A stretch of DNA of 26,322 nucleotides, taken from Bacteroidales bacterium. Lineage in GTDB: Bacteria; Bacteroidota; Bacteroidia; Bacteroidales; UBA3663. Position numbers and translations under genes: made by a program. The notes beneath the pieces were generated by a model. The model was not told the origin of the DNA and did no database searches. It saw only the letters and a list, made by a program, of their open reading frames with translations. Below, piece by piece: positions 24,293 to 26,322 of this stretch (within the stretch, counting starts at the first letter, position 1; every line of letters starts with the position of its first letter). Location of the stretch: positions 1 through 26,322 of the forward strand of contig JAGBQS010000308.1 in NCBI GenBank assembly GCA_017632695.1, read 5' to 3'.

Positions 24293-25015
24293 ATGAATAA
24301 TTTTTCAGGCCGTTCGGTCACAAATATCACTTTACATCTCATCATCATCAATGCATTGATGCTGGGAGCCACTTCCGTTTTGAAAAACCGGGGCATCGAC
24401 CTCAACAGTCTGCTGGGCTTACATTATTATGCCTCCGGACAGTTCCACTGGTGGCAGTCGGTTACCTACATGTTCATGCATGGCAATTTCACGCACCTCT
24501 TCAACAACATGTTCACGCTGTACATGTTCGGACGACTGATGGAGATGGTATGGGGCGAACGCCGCTTCATCATCTATTATCTGTTTACCGGCATCGGGGC
24601 CGCCCTTATCCAGCAGTTGGCATGGCGCTACGACATGGGTTCGCTGGTCGACGAGGTTCTGGCACAGAATCCGGGCAGCACGTTCACTTACAGCGAGCTG
24701 ATCACCGAAGGAATCGCCATTTCCGGTGGCGGTCATTTCAGCATCGATCAGCTGGTAACGGTAGGAGCTTCGGGTTCTGTCTTCGGTATCCTGCTGGCCT
24801 TCGGCATGATGTTCCCCGATGCCCGCATATTCCTGCTGATTCCTCCGATGCCCATGAAGGCCAAATGGCTCGTCATCCTCTACGGTTTCTTTGAATTCTT
24901 TGCCGGCGTCTGGGGCTATCAGAGCGGCGTGGCCCATTTTGCCCATTTGGGAGGCATGCTTTTCGGCTTTATCCTGATTATGTTCTGGCGCAGAAAACGC
25001 AATATCGAATTCTGA
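24293..25015 (+). CDS. Rhomboid family intramembrane serine protease (first of two)
   Basis: The 240-residue protein has about six membrane helices. The catalytic dyad is Ser160 (VGASGSVFG) and His218 (HFAHLGGMLFG), both in the expected helices; FMHGNFTHLFNNMF carries the conserved His and Asn near the active site. It should cut transmembrane helices of substrate proteins within the membrane. A frame beginning with TTG at 24269 is longer by 8 codons, but it overlaps the promoter box, so the ATG at 24293 is used. The loop at 113-155 (with TYSELITEG and ISGGGHFSIDQ) is longer than in small bacterial rhomboids. The second rhomboid begins 6 nt after its stop codon. Confidence 0.93.
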   Translation: MNNFSGRSVTNITLHLIIINALMLGATSVLKNRGIDLNSLLGLHYYASGQFHWWQSVTYMFMHGNFTHLFNNMFTLYMFGRLMEMVWGERRFIIYYLFTGIGAALIQQLAWRYDMGSLVDEVLAQNPGSTFTYSELITEGIAISGGGHFSIDQLVTVGASGSVFGILLAFGMMFPDARIFLLIPPMPMKAKWLVILYGFFEFFAGVWGYQSGVAHFAHLGGMLFGFILIMFWRRKRNIEF

Positions 25016-25021
25016 TTCCCG

Positions 25022-25954
25022 ATGAACACCTATATCCAAAAATACAAGGCACTCAACCTGCCCGGCAAACTGATAGCCATACAAGTAGCCATCTGGAGCA
25101 TTACCCAGCTGCTTCGTCTTGTCAGGTTCCTGTTTACCGGCTACGACTGCCACTGGCAGGACTGGCTGGCCCTGCATGCCAACCTGAACGAGTTCGTCTA
25201 TACCCCATGGACGCTGTTTACCTACTTCTTTGTGCATGCCAATCTGGGAGATAACATCTTCCACCTGATTTTCAACATGCTTTGGCTGTGGTGGTTCGGA
25301 CAGTTCTTCCTCCGCTATCATACGGGGCGCCAGTTATTGGGAACCTACCTGTTAGGAGGACTCTTTGCCGGCGTATTCTACCTGCTCTGCTTCAACCTGT
25401 TCCCCTACCTGCATGCCATCACCTATGCATCGGCCAACCTGAATGTTGCCGTAGTAGGAGCATCCGGCGCCATTTTTGCACTGGTTGCTGCTGTTGCCAT
25501 GCGACAGCCGGACGAAGCGCTCTACCTCAATTTCTTTGTTCGGGTTGTGCCTGTTAAAATGAAATGGTTCGCCCTTGCCGCTTTGGCCATCAACCTGATG
25601 AACCTGGCAGGTGGCGAGAATATCGGTGGCATCGTATGTCATTTGGGAGGTATGCTTTTCGGTGTTGTTTTCGGTTTTCTCGAACGCAAGGGGATTGATC
25701 TGACCCGCCATTTCAATCTGCTATGCGACTGGGTTGCCGACCTTTTCAAACCCAAACCCGGAATGACAGCCACCCGGGGCGGAAAACGTCCGGTTTACCA
25801 CGACCGCGAGAAGGACCACGATTACAACCGCCGAAAGAAAGAGCAGCAGGAACGCATCGATGCCATTCTCGACAAAATCAGCAAAAGCGGATACGACGGT
25901 CTGACAGCCGAAGAAAAGGCGATGCTTTTCGATGCATCGAATCGTAAAAAATAG
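25022..25954 (+). CDS. Rhomboid family intramembrane serine protease with cytoplasmic C-terminal domain (second of two)
   Basis: The 310-residue protein carries the rhomboid core with Ser149 (VGASGAIFA) and His207 (CHLGGMLFG), plus HANLGDNIFHLIFNM near the oxyanion site. About 90 residues follow the last helix. They form a basic, charged linker (RRKKEQQERID) and a short helical module ending YDGLTAEEKAMLFDAS, which matches the C-terminal domain I remember as DUF6576. The module may act as a substrate or partner adaptor. Pairing of two rhomboids 6 nt apart in one operon suggests linked function. Both have intact catalytic residues, so neither is an inactive iRhom-like form. Confidence 0.93.
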   Translation: MNTYIQKYKALNLPGKLIAIQVAIWSITQLLRLVRFLFTGYDCHWQDWLALHANLNEFVYTPWTLFTYFFVHANLGDNIFHLIFNMLWLWWFGQFFLRYHTGRQLLGTYLLGGLFAGVFYLLCFNLFPYLHAITYASANLNVAVVGASGAIFALVAAVAMRQPDEALYLNFFVRVVPVKMKWFALAALAINLMNLAGGENIGGIVCHLGGMLFGVVFGFLERKGIDLTRHFNLLCDWVADLFKPKPGMTATRGGKRPVYHDREKDHDYNRRKKEQQERIDAILDKISKSGYDGLTAEEKAMLFDASNRKK

Positions 25955-26049
25955 ATTCAGATTGCCGCTCTGTTGTTACAATTGTTAGCACAGACACTTA
26001 AAAATACTAAATATTTGCATAAAAATTTCGACGTTTAAAATATTAATAG

Positions 26050-26057
26050 TATATTTG
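26050..26057 (+). promoter_or_regulatory. -7 box of glyQS
   Basis: TATATTTG matches TAnnTTTG and lies 39 nt before the ATG at 26097. No good -33 element is visible at 19-21 nt. The region 25955-26096 holds nothing else I can name, apart from the palindrome at 26053-26066. Confidence 0.65.
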
Positions 26058-26066
26058 CGCGCAAAT
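26053..26066. repeat. 14-bp perfect palindrome over the glyQS promoter
   Basis: ATTTGCGCGCAAAT reads the same on both strands and overlaps the 3' half of the -7 box and the predicted start site. It could be an operator for a dimeric regulator, or a chance result of the common TTTGCGC context after -7 boxes. Confidence 0.4.
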
Positions 26067-26096
26067 TTGAAATTATAATTTAGAAAACAGAATATT

Positions 26097-26322
26097 ATGG
26101 CAACTCAAGAAGAAGTATTCAAACGGCTTGTGTCTCACTGCAAGGAGTATGGTTTTGTTTTTCCATCGAGCGACATCTACGACGGTCTCGGTGCGGTGTA
26201 TGACTACGGCCAGAATGGTGTTGAACTGAAGAACAACATCAAGCGTTATTGGTGGGAGGCAATGACCAAACTGCATGAGAACATCGTCGGCATCGATGCC
26301 GCCATCTTCATGCACCCAACGA
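26097..26322 (+). CDS. glyQS: Glycyl-tRNA synthetase, N-terminal part (runs off window)
   Basis: The first 75 residues are visible: MATQEEVFKRLVSHCKEYGF, then VFPSSDIYDGLGAVYDYGQNGVELKNNIKRYWW and GIDAAIFMHPT. This is the start of the dimeric single-chain class II GlyRS, in which the GxxYDYGPLG-like element (here VYDYGQNG) reaches the glycine and ATP site. It charges glycine onto its tRNA in the cytoplasm. The tetrameric alpha/beta type of many Gram-negatives is excluded by this N-terminus. It follows the rhomboid pair by 142 nt and has its own promoter. Confidence 0.95.
   Translation, partial: MATQEEVFKRLVSHCKEYGFVFPSSDIYDGLGAVYDYGQNGVELKNNIKRYWWEAMTKLHENIVGIDAAIFMHPT

Noticed and set aside
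24419..25321. A 300-codon minus-strand frame across both rhomboid genes
   Set aside because: It is charged and His/Gln-rich with no domain, and covers two complete rhomboid genes on the other strand.
25955..26049. Terminator after the second rhomboid gene
   Set aside because: No stem longer than 4-5 bp followed by T residues was found, so transcription may continue into glyQS or end by another route.

Overview
This window looks like the chromosome of a Bacteroidales bacterium. Genes lack strong Shine-Dalgarno sequences. Several start sites are preceded by the Bacteroidetes -7 box TAnnTTTG, for example at 1789-1796 (minus strand), 1891-1898, 3764-3771, 24264-24271 and 26050-26057. The proteins (Wza/Wzc-type export pairs, C69 dipeptidase, DUF3098 protein, paired rhomboid proteases) fit that order. 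The family or genus cannot be fixed from sequence reading alone. I saw no insertion sequences, phage genes, tRNA, rRNA or CRISPR repeats, and no gene-free stretch longer than 300 bases.

Layout. At 1-1360 (minus) lies the end of a polysaccharide-export unit: an outer-membrane lipoprotein of the Wza type, then the start of a Wzc-type chain-length protein that runs off the window. A separate rpsU gene (minus) follows, with its own promoter, a leader of about 100 nt and a strong terminator. Divergent from it is an Xaa-Pro aminopeptidase (plus). The next intergenic region, 3647-3907, holds a promoter, two hairpins and no convincing protein gene; I read it as a small RNA gene. Then come three genes on the minus strand that probably form one operon: ychF, an M23 peptidase (8-nt overlap with ychF) and a C69 dipeptidase. 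A second, complete wza/wzc-like pair (8539-11865, minus) has its own promoter and a hairpin after it.

From 12071 nadB (plus) converges on a run of eleven minus-strand genes (read from 24097 down to 13668): ftsX, DUF3098 protein, uppP, truB, queA, folK, sppA, lpxK, punA, thiL, mnmA. Gaps are small and several start/stop codons overlap, so much of the run is probably co-transcribed. It joins cell-envelope work (division, undecaprenyl recycling, lipid A) with tRNA modification (TruB, QueA, MnmA) and cofactor or nucleotide metabolism (FolK, ThiL, PunA). Divergent from ftsX are two tandem rhomboid proteases, then the first 75 codons of glycyl-tRNA synthetase.

Most of the window is ordinary conserved core genome. 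The parts most worth a second look are non-coding: the promoter-hairpin-terminator unit at 3764-3890, which resembles from memory the Bacteroidales-1 RNA type of element, and the rpsU leader, which combines a 5'-terminal hairpin with a displaced anti-Shine-Dalgarno-complementary tract.
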